This document shows, one piece after another, positions 21,951-33,060 of a DNA stretch of 64,000 nt. Below the pieces are notes generated by a model. That model saw only the letters and a list, made by a program, of their open reading frames with translations. It did no database searches and was not told the DNA's origin. The stretch comes from Cycas panzhihuaensis. Lineage: Eukaryota; Cycadophyta. The stretch's first letter is position 1. Each line of letters opens with the position of its first letter. A program made the translations under genes and the position numbers. The stretch covers positions 183,775,741 to 183,839,740 of the forward strand of contig CM041465.1 of assembly GCA_023213395.1 (NCBI GenBank). The letters run 5' to 3'.

Positions 21951-22890
21951 ATGGCAAAAACATAAAGAGAAAAAATTGTTAACTTGACCAAAGACTTAAA
22001 CAACTTCAAACAAGACGTCAACAACAGATTCAACGATATCTGTACAAAATCAGATCTTAATGGCACCAAAGAAGAAATTCTTGCACATATCTTGCAGCTG
22101 CTGCAACCTCAACTCCAAAGCACAAGGACTTCCAATATGACGGGCAACCTGCCTCTTCCCTTTCAAGGAAGTAATGCACCTCCAGGAGGTTACACACCAA
22201 GGCAGCCCCTTTTTCACCATAAAATCTATATTCCTACCTTTAATCCAAATGTGAATAGAGAGTACACTTGGAGCTGGATCAACAAGTTGGAATCATACTT
22301 CACACTCCACCCGATGTCAGAGGAATATCAACTCTCATATGCCTCCATCCACTTAGATGGATGAGCCCACCATTGGTTCAATTGGTGGAAGCTATTTTTT
22401 TGAACAATACGAGGACACCTGGAGTTATTCTTTTTTCACTCAACTTACATAGCTTACACAGACTACAACAGTGGAGGCCTTCACCGACGAATTTCAAACT
22501 TTATATAATTACTTTCCACAAAGCCAAAACTTGGACAAACAAACAGTGATCAACACTTATGTGGCCAGACTCCAAGATCGTATTCAGATGAAACTAAAGA
22601 CAATGGCAACTCACTCCCTCAAGGAAGCTTTCAAGTGGGCCCGAGCAAGTAGAGGTCGAATTTATAATTGATAGACCCTCAACTACTCGAAGGGATAACC
22701 CTTGGTTTTCACACACTCGACAGTCAAACTTTAGTGATCACGGCCCCAATTTGATGATGTTGTCCATCCTCAATCCGACTTCGCACGTCCTAAACTGCAA
22801 TAGGATGATCTCATCCACTCAGTTACCCACCAATAGAATGACGACCCATACACCACAAGAGTCCAAATTTTCCAAGCTGAAGCACAACGT
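21951..22890 (+). pseudogene. Gag of E
   Basis: ATG 21951 is followed by a stop at codon 5 (TAA). From 21984 the frame reads KDLNNFKQDVNNRFNDICTK, then FHHKIYIPTFNPNVNREYTW and WINKLESYFTLHPMSEEYQL, matching the F Gag. A stop in SIHLDG-AHHWF (22365) and a shift follow. 22471-22671 continues as EAFTDEFQTLYNYFPQ and VINTYVARLQDRIQMKLKTM. The start is chosen by alignment with F Met 43680. Confidence 0.85.
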
Positions 22891-23500
22891 TGACTAGATG
22901 TCAACCTCTATATGCAATGTGCAAAAAAGTAGACTTCTAGGCACGGCCGCTTTTGCAAGGCGTAATGCATGGTTTTTTCCATTGACCCGTCCATGTTCCT
23001 CAACGAATCCTTTGATTCTGACTCTGAACATGAGGCTGAAGACAAAACCTATGAAGACCACACCCGGGACCCTCACCCCAAAGTATCCTTATCCATTGTC
23101 ACCATCACTTCTTGTCCTGAACCCTTACGTGTTAGAGGCATTCTTCGCAAGACTCTAATGCCAATCCTGATTGACGATGGTGCGTCACTCAATTCTCTTG
23201 ATATCTCTATAGCTCAACAACTTAACCTATATATAGTACCAAAAACTGGCTTCACACGTTCCTTGTCAGGGAACTAGAAGCTCCATTATGCTAGTGTTAT
23301 TAAAAACCTCTAGGTCCAAATCGGCACCTACGTTTTGGTGTCAGATTTCTATGCCTTTTTGACATGAGGGTCTAATGTTATCTTGGAGATTCAGTGGCTG
23401 CAAACCCTAGGGACTTACAGTACAAATAGCTCCCCCAACAACCCATTCATAGCATTCAAAGACCAAATGGACTAGAATCACAAAATTTATGGGATGCAGT
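22891..23500 (+). pseudogene. Zinc knuckle and protease of E
   Basis: A damaged knuckle (MQCAKK-TSRHGRFCKA) near 22914-22965 is followed by an acidic stretch, then CPEPLRVRGILRKTLMPILI and DDGASLNSLDISIAQQLNLY at about 23113-23231. The catalytic triad reads D-D-G. A TAG at 23275 ends the open frame. The order and wording match F 44660-45100. Confidence 0.85.
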
Positions 23501-24400
23501 CCCCTCCTAACCAAGTGGTCTCACTAGGATGCATGAAACACCATCTTCAATCTCACCTAGGATACATAGTTCGCCTCAACAATATTCAAATCAAACCATA
23601 AATTCACCAACGTATCCAGGACATCATTACCCAATACGAGTAGGTATTTGCCCCTCTACCCACCACTACCCCACCTGATCGTGGTTTCTATCACACAATT
23701 GACCTTTGGTCCAATTACTGCTAGATCCCAATTGCCCCAAAAGATTGCCATAAGATGGCATTTCAGACATATCACAGACATTTTGAATTTTGTACAATGC
23801 CCTTCAGACTTTATAATGCCTCAACAACTTTCCAGGTTCTCATGAACAAAATTTTTGGCCCCTATCTCCAAAAATTCGTCATAGTCTTCCTTGATGATAT
23901 CCTCATTTATAGTGTCTATCTAGATCACCACATCCAACACCTAGAATGTGTTCTCCACACATTACAAAACCACCGACTCTATGTGAAATTATCTAAGTGT
24001 GATTTTGGGCAATCCGAACTCCAATACTTGGGGCATATCATATCAACGGAAGGGCTATGCGTGGACCCCAATAAAATATCTATCATCACAACTTGGCCAA
24101 CACCAACCACCCTTACCCAACTACATGCATTCCTTGGCCTCACAAAATCCTACTGTCACTGCGCCTCCCTCACTGTCCCCTTAACCAATCTCCTCTGCAA
24201 AGATGCCTTCCAATGGTCCCCAGAAGCTGACATCACTTTTTCTCATCTCAAGGTTGTAATGACCTCTACCCCAGTTCTCATCACTCTCGATTTCAACCAA
24301 CCTTTCCAACTTGAATGTGATGCCTCCAGATTCAACTTGGGTGTAGTTCTGATGCAAGACTCTCACCCCATTACATTTGAGAGCTAAAAATGAAAAGATC
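23501..24400 (+). pseudogene. Reverse transcriptase of E, fingers deleted
   Basis: The text jumps from HTIDLWSNYC (about 23692-23722) to IPIAPKDCHKMAFQTYHRHF, where F has more than 100 residues between the corresponding points, so the fingers and part of the palm are gone. From 23755 a 210-codon frame carries the catalytic VIVFLDDILIYS (about 23881-23915), QYLGHIISTEGLCVDPNKIS and the connection to RNase H. Confidence 0.88.
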
Positions 24401-24700
24401 ATGAGCTTCATCTCTCCATGTACCAGAAGGAGATGAAAGTTATCCTTCATGTTGTTGATAAATGGCAACAGTACCTCTTAGGCTCCAAATTTACTATTCT
24501 CATAAATCATCATAGCCTTCACAATCTGGTGGATCAACCATTTTTATCCAAAGAACAAGCTAAGTGGGTTGACCGTCTACAGGTCTTTGACTTCACAATA
24601 CTGTATAAAAAAGGAGAAGACAATATAGTCACAAAATCCCTTTCATGTTTGTGCCTAATTCTGGTACTTCCAATCCCAACCTTCATGCCATAACCAAGCC
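24280..24700 (+). pseudogene. RNase H of E
   Basis: NQPFQLECDASRFNLGVVLM (about 24295-24354) opens it. After the stop at 24385, 24418-24660 reads YQKEMKVILHVVDKWQQYLL, FTILINHHSLHNLVDQPFLS and FDFTILYKKGEDNIVTKSLS. The last acidic residue of the domain, Asp in B and F-type ALSR blocks, is altered here (TKSLS). Confidence 0.8.
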
Positions 24701-25445
24701 CCAACCCCTTTGGCTTGACGAATTACAAGCAGAAAACCAGGCCCATCTTGACTACGCTAACTAGAGTGAAAACGTTTTCACCCACAAAGGTTGGTCAACC
24801 TTTAACAACCATCTACATTTTTGAAACTACATCTTCGTACACCCACCCATCCTCGTTTATTCCTAGAATCTTAACATAATACCACTCTTCTCCCCTCAGC
24901 AGCCACGCAAGTTTTGATAAGATGTATTGACGCATCCACGTTGATTTCTTTTGGCCCCATATGAAGAATACCATATTCACCTTTGTATTACAATGCAACA
25001 CGTGTCAGCAAAACAAAGTCGATACTAAAGCCCTTCCTGAACTTCTCCAACCATTAAATATTCCATGAGGTAAGTGGCACGATATTGCCATGGACTTTAT
25101 AATGATTTGTATTTTGCTTTCATGACTTTCCCTCAACCATAGTTTGCGACCGAGACCCCAAGTTCACCAGCTCCTTTTTCCAAGAACTCTTTAAGATTGT
25201 GGAAACTTTATTTAACATGAGTCCTGCAAACTGATGGCTAATCTGAGGTCCTGAACAAAACCCTGGAAACCTATCTACATTACTTTGCCTCAGAACACCA
25301 AGCTAAATGGACTTCTTGGCTTTCCTTGGCCGAGTACTAGTATAACTCCTCTCACCATTAAACCATCGATATGTCCTGCCTTTTGGCCCTTCATGGCTAC
25401 CACCCCTCTTCCTACCATACCTTGGCTATAAACTTTTGCACAACC
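24701..25445 (+). pseudogene. Integrase of E, core partly deleted
   Basis: LQCNTCQQNKVDTK (about 24990-25030) is the zinc-binding part. DIAMDFI at about 25080 jumps straight to text equivalent to the middle of the core (TICILLS, then LSLNHSLRPRPQVH in a shifted frame), so the first catalytic Asp segment is missing relative to F. NKTLETYLHYFASEHQAKWT-like text follows to 25330. Confidence 0.75.
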
Positions 25446-26003
25446 TTAGTACAACAAAAGCTTCAAGAGATGGACCAAATCCTCCATACCCTTCGACAAA
25501 ATCTGGCCTTTGCCCGAAATCGCATGAAACAACTTGTCGATTTCCATCAATCTGATCGATGATCCTTTGACATTGGAGATATGGTATTCCTCCGCCTCCA
25601 ACCTTACAAGCAACAATCTCTCAATTCGCATCAAGGTCAAAAACTCAGCCCATGATATTATGAACCTTATAAAATCCACAAAATTGTTGAAAGTCGCCTA
25701 TGCCCTCGAACTCCCCTCGAATGCCAATATCTATAATGTCTTCCATGTCTCTTGTCTAAAAACATACCTCGAAGCAAAAGTTACACCCCATACAACCTTA
25801 CATCGATGAGCAAACCCTCATAATCCCAGCTCATAAAATTCTTGCCAACTGCCAGCATCGACTCTGAAATAGCACTATTTCTGAGTATTTGGTATAGCAG
25901 GTTGATTGTGATGCAGATGAAGCAACTTAGGAATACGACAAGTTCGTCCAGCAATATCCTTACCTCCAACACCGCGAGGACTCGACGTCTCAGAGGGGGG
26001 GAC
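25446..26003 (+). pseudogene. Integrase C-terminus and chromodomain remnant of E
   Basis: QEMDQILHTLRQNLAFARNR (25466-25525) parallels F 47658. FDIGDMVFLRLQPYKQQSL is readable across a stop. VAYALELPSNANIYNVFHVS follows. The tail, near 25870-25960, reads TISEYLV and DCDADEAT-EYDKFVQQYPY, a decayed chromodomain. It ends just before the purine tract CAGAGGGGGGGA (25991-26002). Confidence 0.8.
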
Positions 26004-26004
26004 T

Positions 26005-26368
26005 TGAAACATAATCCCACCTTTCCTAAACACAAGCAAGCCAGAACCACCAAAGGGTTAAGGATTGATGTTAGTTATTAAGATTTGTGCACGAGCCTCT
26101 AAGCCCTCCAATAAGATGTAAGGCTACCAGGGCCACCAATAGGATCACAAGAAGAAGACCCTTGCACATCTATTTAAAGGGTCAAATATCACTTGTAAAG
26201 GGTTGTTAAGTATGATTATCTTATGAAGAGAAAGCACTTTGGTACTCCCTTTGGTGTTCAATTTGCTTGTGATTTGTTTGCATATTTTGTTCTCATTAAG
26301 GCAATATTTGGATTTTGTTTCCGTTGAGTTGTATTTGCAAGGTTGATTTTCTAAAAGGAAACATTCCA
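26005..26368 (+). repeat. 3' LTR of E
   Basis: 364 bp, equal in length to the 5' LTR. The start is decayed to TGAAACATAATCCC and the end reads AACATTCCA. Confidence 0.9.
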
Positions 26369-26373
26369 ATATA

Positions 26374-26587
26374 CCTTGGTGCCTTGCATGAGTGAATATC
26401 TTGGCCGCCATATTTTCGGCCCTAGGGCTGCAATATCTAGGAGGGAACCTCGCCTTGAAGAGGACAGTTGTAAGAAGGGACATCACTATGAGTATTACTT
26501 AATATTTATTCAATAGAAGAGGTATTGTTGTGTATATTTTCTCTATTTTGTCTATTTCCGTTCAAGAGATACCTCGGTGTCGCTATA
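26374..26587 (+). repeat. LTR fragment of D, second copy (first ~200 bp missing)
   Basis: Matches 20022-20229 and adds the true LTR end CCTCGGTGTCGCTATA. A primer site follows at once, so this is the 3' part of the D 5' LTR. Confidence 0.8.
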
Positions 26588-26589
26588 AA

Positions 26590-26601
26590 TGGTATCAAAG
26601 C
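26590..26601 (+). other. Primer-binding site of D
   Basis: TGGTATCAAAGC, one transition from the tRNA-Met complement, two bases after the LTR. Confidence 0.85.
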
Positions 26602-26699
26602 TTCGTTCAAAGTGGGTATTTGGCATGTTTCTACAAGAAAAGATCTGAGAAAAAATTTTCCCAATAGAACGGAGTTAAAGCCAGGAAAAACCACCACAA

Positions 26700-27785
26700 G
26701 AAAAATGGTGCTCTAGGCCTCTCAGGGAATTGAGGATGTGGCAAAACGAGTGGACCAATTGGATGGTAGTATCGTGCTAATGCAGAATCAGTACAGGGAG
26801 TTAAAATCAGATCTACAATAAATACATGATATTTTGTTAACTCCAAAAAAACATATTGGACCTCAAAGTGGAGCTAAAGAAGTGGAGTAGAGCCAAGGAG
26901 AAGGGGGAGATTCAGAAGATCAGGTTGGGCTCGGTCTTAAGGGAACTAAATTTTAGCTAGAAAATTTGACCCAGATAGATCACGAGATATTCGTAGTTGG
27001 GTGATGCAAATGGAGATCTACTTCAAAACCACCTCTTTAACCAATAAGAAGAAATTGGTGGTGGCAGCCTTGCACTTGTATGGAAAAGCTTTACAATTTT
27101 TTCATTGGTGGCAAACAAATTACGAGGGAACAATCCACTACAATTGGATTTTTTTTAAGAAGCCTCAATTCCAACAATATAAAGATACAACGAAAACAAA
27201 TTATTCCACCTAGCTTACCAAGTTACAGTAGGTCGGTATGGTGCAATCTTATACTGACCAGTTCCAAGCCCTGCACAATATCATGAATAACCATATCAGT
27301 AAACCACAATTTGTACAAGTATACACAATCAATCTTAGAGGAAATATTAGGTACTGACTAAAGACCATAGAGGTTAGCTTCCTTACTGATGTCATTCGCC
27401 ATGCCAGGATTTAGAGAAGGAAGACAAAGTTTAGTTCATCAAACTGAGTTTCAAAGACCTCCCAGCCAAAAGTTTATACCAAATTGGATGCAATCTATAA
27501 CTAAAGTTGATGCTCCTACAGGGGAGAAAAATGATGAACAAACATCAAGAGCAGAGAACATCAAGAATGGGACGTGTTTTTGTTGTGGAGGAAAGTATAA
27601 CTGAGAACATAGATGCCCTCCTAAGAAGGTGTTTATGATGAATAATGAAGAAGAGCTCCTCCCTGCCAAAACTGAGGAAGAAATTATAGAAGAGGAAGTG
27701 TTGGTCCAAGAAAACGAAGCCCAAATAGAGGAGCTATTAAATACAAACCCGAATAACGTTTAGATATCACTTCAGGCCCAAGGTT
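26700..27785 (+). pseudogene. Gag of chromovirus D
   Basis: Broken frames read RKFDPDRSRDIRSWVMQMEI (about 26960-27015), YFKTTSLTNKKKLVVAALHL, YTDQFQALHNIMNNHISKPQ and a zinc knuckle CFCCGGKYN-EHRCPPKKVF at about 27577-27632, with one TGA inside it. An acidic linker (PAKTEEEIIEEEVLVQ) and NNV-ISLQAQGL follow, matching B just ahead of its protease. The text stops at about 27785, where minus-strand G sequence begins. No D pol is present. Confidence 0.82.
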
Positions 27786-27848
27786 TGTAATATCAATGGC
27801 ACCTCCCAAATTGGACTTGACTCAAACAATAGTCTTATTATAGTTGCC

Positions 27849-28406
27849 TTAGACGATTAGATCATCCACATATAACACAATAACTACTATTGAAGTCCTA
27901 CTCCTTTTCACATACAGATTCGGCTCCAGGTCTATAGCAATAAAACTTTCTTCCTTCAATTTGGCATCGATCTTATCATACCAAGCACATGGTGCTTGTT
28001 TCAAGCCATAGAATGATTTCTTCAAATAGTACACAACATGCTACTGGACTTTCTTAATGAATCCCAAAGACTGTGACATACAAATCTCCTCCTTTAAATT
28101 GCCATTAAGAAACACAGACTTAAACGTCCATCTGGTGTAACTCCCAACCATATGCAGCTATTAAGGAAATGATTAATTGGATCGCCATTATCTTGGAGAC
28201 CGGTGCAAATGTCTCCTCATAATCAATTCCTTCCTTTTGTTTAAACCCTTGAGCAACAAGCTTGGCCTTGTACTTGTCCACCGCTCCATTGGACAAAACT
28301 TTGTCTTGTAGACCCACTTGCATCCAACTAGGTTCTTTTTGGGAGGTAAGGGAACTAAATCCCATGTGGCATTCTTCATGATTGAGCCATACTCCTCATC
28401 CATCAC
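27849..28406 (-). pseudogene. Reverse transcriptase of G (truncated)
   Basis: Minus strand, in order: MMDEEYGSIMKNATWDLVPL (28406 leftwards), then in another phase DKYKAKLVAQGFKQKEGIDY, EETFAPVSKIMAIQLIISLI and WELHQMDV, and after further shifts MYYLKKSFYGLKQAPCAWYD (28034) ending in VLYVDDLIV at 27849-27875. The catalytic YVDD is intact. A TAA follows it and recognisable RT ends there. Confidence 0.9.
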
Positions 28407-28415
28407 AACTCTCCA

Positions 28416-28795
28416 TCATGGATCATCCTTCGCTTTGTCATACAAAATAGGATTACTGGAGTCATTGGTATTTACCAGCAAAGTATGACTGACATGTTGG
28501 CTTCTTGTTCTCCTGTCATAAACAAGGTTCTGCATCACCACTCTAGAATCCTCCATTGTCTTCCTTACCCATAATGGTATAGAAGGACTTGGTGGCATAG
28601 GAACTTCTTCATGTGATGGCTCCTCACTATTACTCATTCCATTCGTTCCAACTTCCTCTTGAATTCTGGCGACAGGTTCATCATCCTCTTTAGTTGTTGA
28701 ATTCAGAAATGGAAGTAGTGGAGGGTAAAAAGGATCTTATGATGACTGCACAACATGATACGTCCATGATTTATAAAATTTAACATCCCCACTAA
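28416..28795 (-). pseudogene. Integrase-RT linker of G
   Basis: An open stretch of 73 codons reads SNSEEPSHEEVPMPPSPSIP then RRTRSQHVSHTLLVNTNDSS, the hydrophilic, low-complexity link usual between copia integrase and RT. It has no catalytic role that I can see. Confidence 0.65.
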
Positions 28796-29570
28796 TCACA
28801 ATATTTTTCCCTTGCAAGTCCCACAGTCCATAAGCTTTATTTTGATCAAAACACCCCCTAGCTTCTTATGACCTTCATCTAGGATTTGTGCATATGCTAT
28901 GCACCCAATTTTTTTTAAATAACCAATGGCATGTTTATGACCGGTCCATTTTTCCTTAGGGGTCATGTGTTGAACTGCTTGAGTGGGTACCCTATTTAGA
29001 ATATAAACAGCAGCTGCAATAACTTCTACCCAAATCATCGACAAGAAGTTTTTTGAATGCACAATACACATTGCTCTTTTCATCATGGTATGATTTTTTC
29101 TCTTTACAATGCCATTTTGTTGTGGTAGATATAGGACCGTAAACCCCCATTTAATACCATGATTTTAACAAAATTGATTAAATGCATGATTGTCATATTC
29201 CTTGCCATTATCACTCCTTAATATTTAAATCTTTTTATTACATTCATTTTGAACACTCACTTTCTAATCATGAAAGTGATCAAACACATCTAACTTGTTC
29301 TTTAGGAAATATGCCTAGGCCTTCTTGGTGTAGTTGTCTACAAACACCAAAGCATATCGAGCTCTTGATATTGAAGGGTTTGAGAGTGGCCCATCATGTC
29401 TGTATGCACAAGTTCAAGATTTTCCTTGGCTCTCCAAGTATTGTCCCCAGCAAAAGGATAACAATGATGCTTCCCATACATACACTCTTCACACATACTG
29501 TCTGAACATAAAGTAGATGGTAATCGTTCCACCATTTTCAACCTTTTTAGTAATGCAATGCTTTTGTAAT
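28796..29570 (-). pseudogene. Integrase of G
   Basis: From 29541 leftwards: MVERLPSTLCSDSMCEECMY then GKHHCYPFAGDNTWRAKENL and LVHTDMMG (zinc and first core part). A region with many stops follows. 29086-28796 then reads MMKRAMCIVHSKNFLSMIWV and AVYILNRVPTQAVQHMTPKE, KKIGCIAYAQILDEGHKKLG. The middle core block is decayed beyond reading. Confidence 0.82.
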
Positions 29571-30050
29571 TAAGATGACCCAGGGGATCATGTCACAACT
29601 TACTCACATCATCTCCACTAGAAACAAAAGCATAGGATTTCTTCTAGGATTGAAACTTTTCAAACACCCAAAAATTATCTCCCACTTTCCTAGTAGTAAT
29701 GACAGAGAAATTCTATTTAGGATCCTTAATCAAACAACTATCTTTATAAAGCTTGACCTTCATTCCTTGTTTGCAAATTTCTTGGGCTAAAAGTAAATTC
29801 AACTGCATCTTGGGTACATAATAGAGCCCTTTAAATTTACCACCTACCAAGAATACATTGCCAACACCTTCAATCGATAACACGCGAGCATCTCCAAGGA
29901 TAATCTTAGCATTACTATGATCTGCGCTCCATACATCAAAGTTTTGCTTTTGGAAAGAGATGTGCTTCTGAGCTCAAGAGTCCAATATCCGATAGTCTCT
30001 CTGACTGGACTCGACTAACAAGGCTGACACTCTTAACACAATGTGCTACT
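29571..30050 (-). pseudogene. Protease and pre-integrase of G
   Basis: Strongly decayed. Text recoverable across frames includes SKSKTLMYGAQIIVMLRL (about 29950-29900) and QICKQGMKVKLYKDSCLIKD (about 29790-29730), corresponding to the protease flank and the beta-rich part before integrase. No catalytic D-S-G can be read. The call rests on order between zinc knuckle and integrase. Confidence 0.55.
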
Positions 30051-30059
30051 ACGCTCTTT

Positions 30060-30856
30060 CCTTTATCATCTTCGCTAGCTTTGCATTTGTCCCATCTCTT
30101 GAACCAACAATTCTTTTCTCTCTGGCCTTCCTTTTTGCAGTAATTACATTTACCAGTGAATTTCGTCTTCTCCCGAGATTCTTCCCCTAACCTCTGTGTG
30201 AACTTGTCTTCCAGAACAGTCTCTCTCCTCTATGTCTTCATGACTAAGGCCTGACTTGAATCAAAACCACCAAGCATCCCATGATGTTTAAGCTTGGCAT
30301 CCTCAGCTAAAATGAGATTCTTTATACCACCAAACGTCTCAACCTCCATCACCTCATCTCTACCACAGATGGTCTAGAAAGTGGCAAATGTAGCTGGTCG
30401 CTTCAACATAATTACCACAAACAACAATGCATCACCAATCGAATTTGGTTTCAACTCCTCTAGCTTATTCTTCAAATCAATGACTTTATTTATGTAGGCA
30501 CTTGTGTTGGTCTCATCTTCCACTATAGAATTTAGAAGCTCCAACATCAAAGCTAGACGTTTATTTGTCTTCTTCTTCTCAGAAGTTTCACACAACTTTG
30601 TCCAAATTTCGCCTAGTTGGTCAAGGTTATGAACCAATGCCCTCTGGTCTGACGCCAATGATAGTTTCAACAATTTGATCGCCATGAACTGCTTCTCCTG
30701 AAGTCGAACACGTTCCTTATGGTTAAGCGGAATTATGTCCACTTTTGCCTTAATTATAGCCCAAAGATAATTTTCCATTAATATTATCTCCATATTAGCC
30801 TTCTACTTGTCAAAGTTGTTGCCATTAAAGATAACTTTGGGCATCAATTTGTCCAT
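30060..30856 (-). pseudogene. Gag of G
   Basis: The start codon is at 30856-30854 (MDKLMPKVIFNGNNFDK), with a TAG where Trp is expected, then a clean 139-codon frame 30793-30374: MEIILMENYLWAIIKAKVDI, EKQFMAIKLLKLSLASDQRA, YINKVIDLKNKLEELKPNSI. After a stop the basic region leads to CNYCKKEGQREKNCW (about 30150-30105), a CCHC knuckle in which the zinc-binding His has become Gln (CAG). Confidence 0.85.
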
Positions 30857-32192
30857 TCTCGATAAATGGGCTTAAAAAATGAGTCAATATCACCAGACTA
30901 CGAGACCTATAGTGCTTCAGACAACACCCACTTCACTGTGTTCACCTTCTTCGCAACCACTTTTGCTAGAGTACACAAACCAATGGTTATGCAAGCTAAA
31001 ACTGCCCACCAACAGTTAACAAAACAACAGTTGGCCTCAAGTACATTCTCCAAATGCCCAAAAAGTTTCAAAAACAACTCAAAAAACCATGAAATATCCT
31101 TCACAAATAGGAAATTCTTAACACAACAATGGTCATACGGCCTCCAAGTCAGAGTTCAATTGAAGAATGGCTTTAAAATGATCTCAAGATTGTTCACAAC
31201 ACTCAATATAATCACTAAACAATGTTTTAATGGTATTTCAAAGGTTATAATGCTCAATTTATATGGAAATATGCCAAAAGGCATATTCCTAAAGTAGCAG
31301 TTGTCCAAAAGTGTCGCATGCCCTTTCACTTAACCCATGTGGCTTAAATCAAGAAATAAAACACAATATAGGTTGATTAAGATTAAACAATATTAATATT
31401 CATCAATTGATGCCTCATATGATATTTCGGATCTCAAACAACGTAACTCAACAGGCGCCGTAGTTGCGTGAGGGGTTACGGCTTACTCAGGTCCTCTCGA
31501 GTCCTCACAGCTTAACTGCACCGATTTTGGTTGGAAGAACCACACTAATACAGTCCTCTACACATTCTACAACCCTTGGTTCAATCTTATGCAGAAAGAA
31601 CTCTCAACATAAAGAGAAGCAGGGTCGCAAGTGCTTAAAAGGTCACCCAATCTCCAGCATTCAACCATGCACACAAAACAATCCACAACACTGCCTTAAT
31701 TGCTACTCAATATCATTCTTACGAACAAAAAATCTCCTTAACGGGATACAATCTCTCCCTTAGGTAAGGAAACTTGACTATTCCAATGTAAATTATTTAT
31801 TTTTAATGCCAAATATAACTAAACTTCTTCAAAAATAGAGAAAACTTACTTGAATGATGTGCAATAATGCCCAACACTGCTAGATCTCCATTAGAACGTG
31901 CTCCATTGGCCTTAGGCAATGCCCAATACATCCAACCAGCTCTAGATAACCCCACAACGAGCCAAATCTATCCACAAAAGGCTTACAAGTTTGATTTTTG
32001 ACCTCAAACAATGCACTAACCTTGTTGATATGTGAGTTTCACCTCCTCAACCACCATTGAATAGTGTGCCTGCTCTTGCAAGTTATTGGAGACGATAAGT
32101 CCTCAAGAAAACTTGGATTTTGATGGCTTCACCCGGCAACCTACAATCTCATCACTCCGCCCAACTCCAACCTCAGTTGTGTAGGACCCTAC
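30857..32192 (-). other. Leader of G
   Basis: Between gag start and primer site there are about 1.3 kb with no supported coding. A 143-codon plus-strand frame (30866-31297) is antisense to the leader, has no recognisable motif and is not called. Confidence 0.6.
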
Positions 32193-32193
32193 G

Positions 32194-32205
32194 GCTCTAA
32201 TACCA
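32194..32205 (-). other. Primer-binding site of G
   Basis: GCTCTAATACCA, the reverse complement of TGGTATTAGAGC, abuts the LTR. Confidence 0.88.
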
Positions 32206-32551
32206 TGTTAAGAAACATAAATGAATGCATAAATGTTTACACTCCATAGAATTTTTTACCATACACAACAAGCAAACAAGATAAACATAGAAAACAATTG
32301 AACATTGCACAGGATATACATGGAAAACTCTTTCGAGAAAAAACCCACCATAAAGATCTATCGATCATATTGATTACCAACTTGATTGATATGATTATAC
32401 AAGGGACTCTAGGATAGTTATAACCTATCAAAAGATGTCAACCTTTAAAGGTTGTGAATCTCCACATAATTCGCTCCTTTTTGTTAATCACATAATTAAA
32501 CCACCACATTAACATTAACAAGTGACATAATAATTAATTGCCACGCTAACA
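32206..32551 (-). repeat. 5' LTR of G
   Basis: In the minus direction it runs TGTTAGCGTGG...TTTCTTAACA, 346 bp. It aligns throughout with the H LTR (33559-33888): TTAATGTTAA, ACAACCTT, TGGTGGGTTTT, TTGTGTATG. A perfect 16-bp palindrome CAACCTTTAAAGGTTG lies at 32439-32454. Confidence 0.85.
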
Positions 32552-32850
32552 TAATTTGGTTAAGACAACTCCTAAAGGATCTAAATCAAAGTTATCAAAA
32601 AACAACTACAATCTACTGTGATAACCAAAGTGTTATCAAACTCACTAAAAACCTTGTCTTCCATGCAAGGACCAAACACATAGAAGTTCATCATCATTTC
32701 ATCAAAGAAAAGGTCCAAAATGAAGAGATAGACTTACAATATTGCAATAGTTATCAGCAAGTTGCAGACATCTTTACAAAACTATTATCAAAAGACAAAT
32801 TTCAATATTTTAGAGATTTGCTTGGAATGAAAAAAAAAAAATGATAAAAT
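32552..32850 (+). pseudogene. RNase H C-terminus of copia I
   Basis: The plus strand reads TTTIYCDNQSVIKLTKNLVF (about 32606-32665), HARTKHIEVHHHFIKEKVQN, then QQVADIFTKLLSKDKFQYFR and LLGMKKK. This is the 3' end of copia RNase H and closely parallels J 41110-41330. Upstream sequence is cut by G. It ends in an A run just before the purine tract. Confidence 0.88.
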
Positions 32851-32862
32851 ATTAAATGAGGG

Positions 32863-33060
32863 TGTTAGAATATTAATGTTTTATCCTAAGTCTTGTACTA
32901 AGGTGATCTTTATGTAAATTGAGGGTTATGTGTCGTTGTTCCTCTTCTATCTTAAAGCAACTCTTGTCATACATGTACTAGATTCCTTATGTAAATCAGT
33001 TGTATATAAGAGAGACAATTTCTCTCTCATCATCAATGAAGATCATTCATTTTCTCAACA
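32863..33060 (+). repeat. 3' LTR of copia I
   Basis: 198 bp, TGTTAGAATATT...TTTTCTCAACA. It is preceded by AAATGAGGG (purine tract, 32854-32862) and contains GTATATAAGAGAG as a likely TATA box. No partner LTR is in the window, so the ends rest on motif positions and on clean resumption of the H reading frame at 33061. Confidence 0.8.

Larger units (their letters stand above)
20230..26368 (+). mobile_element. Ty3/gypsy chromovirus E, complete ends, internal deletions
   Basis: Two LTRs of 364 bp each (20230-20593 and 26005-26368) flank gag, protease, RT, RNase H, integrase and a chromodomain-like tail. The flanking 5-mers AGATA and ATATA agree at four of five bases. E is a relative of F: leader, Gag and pol line up along their whole length. 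Compared with F it lacks most of the RT fingers and part of the integrase core. Both flanks are D LTR sequence but they overlap by about 200 bp, which a single insertion does not give. Confidence 0.92.
27786..32551 (-). mobile_element. Ty1/copia G, minus strand, 3' part of RT onward missing
   Basis: From right to left: a 346-bp LTR, primer site, a leader of about 1.3 kb, gag, protease, integrase and RT, ending just after the catalytic block near 27850. RNase H and the 3' LTR are absent, so the junction with D near 27786 is a truncation rather than a transposition edge. The LTR is homologous to that of H but in the opposite orientation. On the right it interrupts copia I. Confidence 0.88.

Noticed and set aside
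30866-31297. 143-codon plus-strand frame
   Set aside because: It is antisense to the G leader, has no motif or neighbour that would support a gene, and looks like a chance frame.
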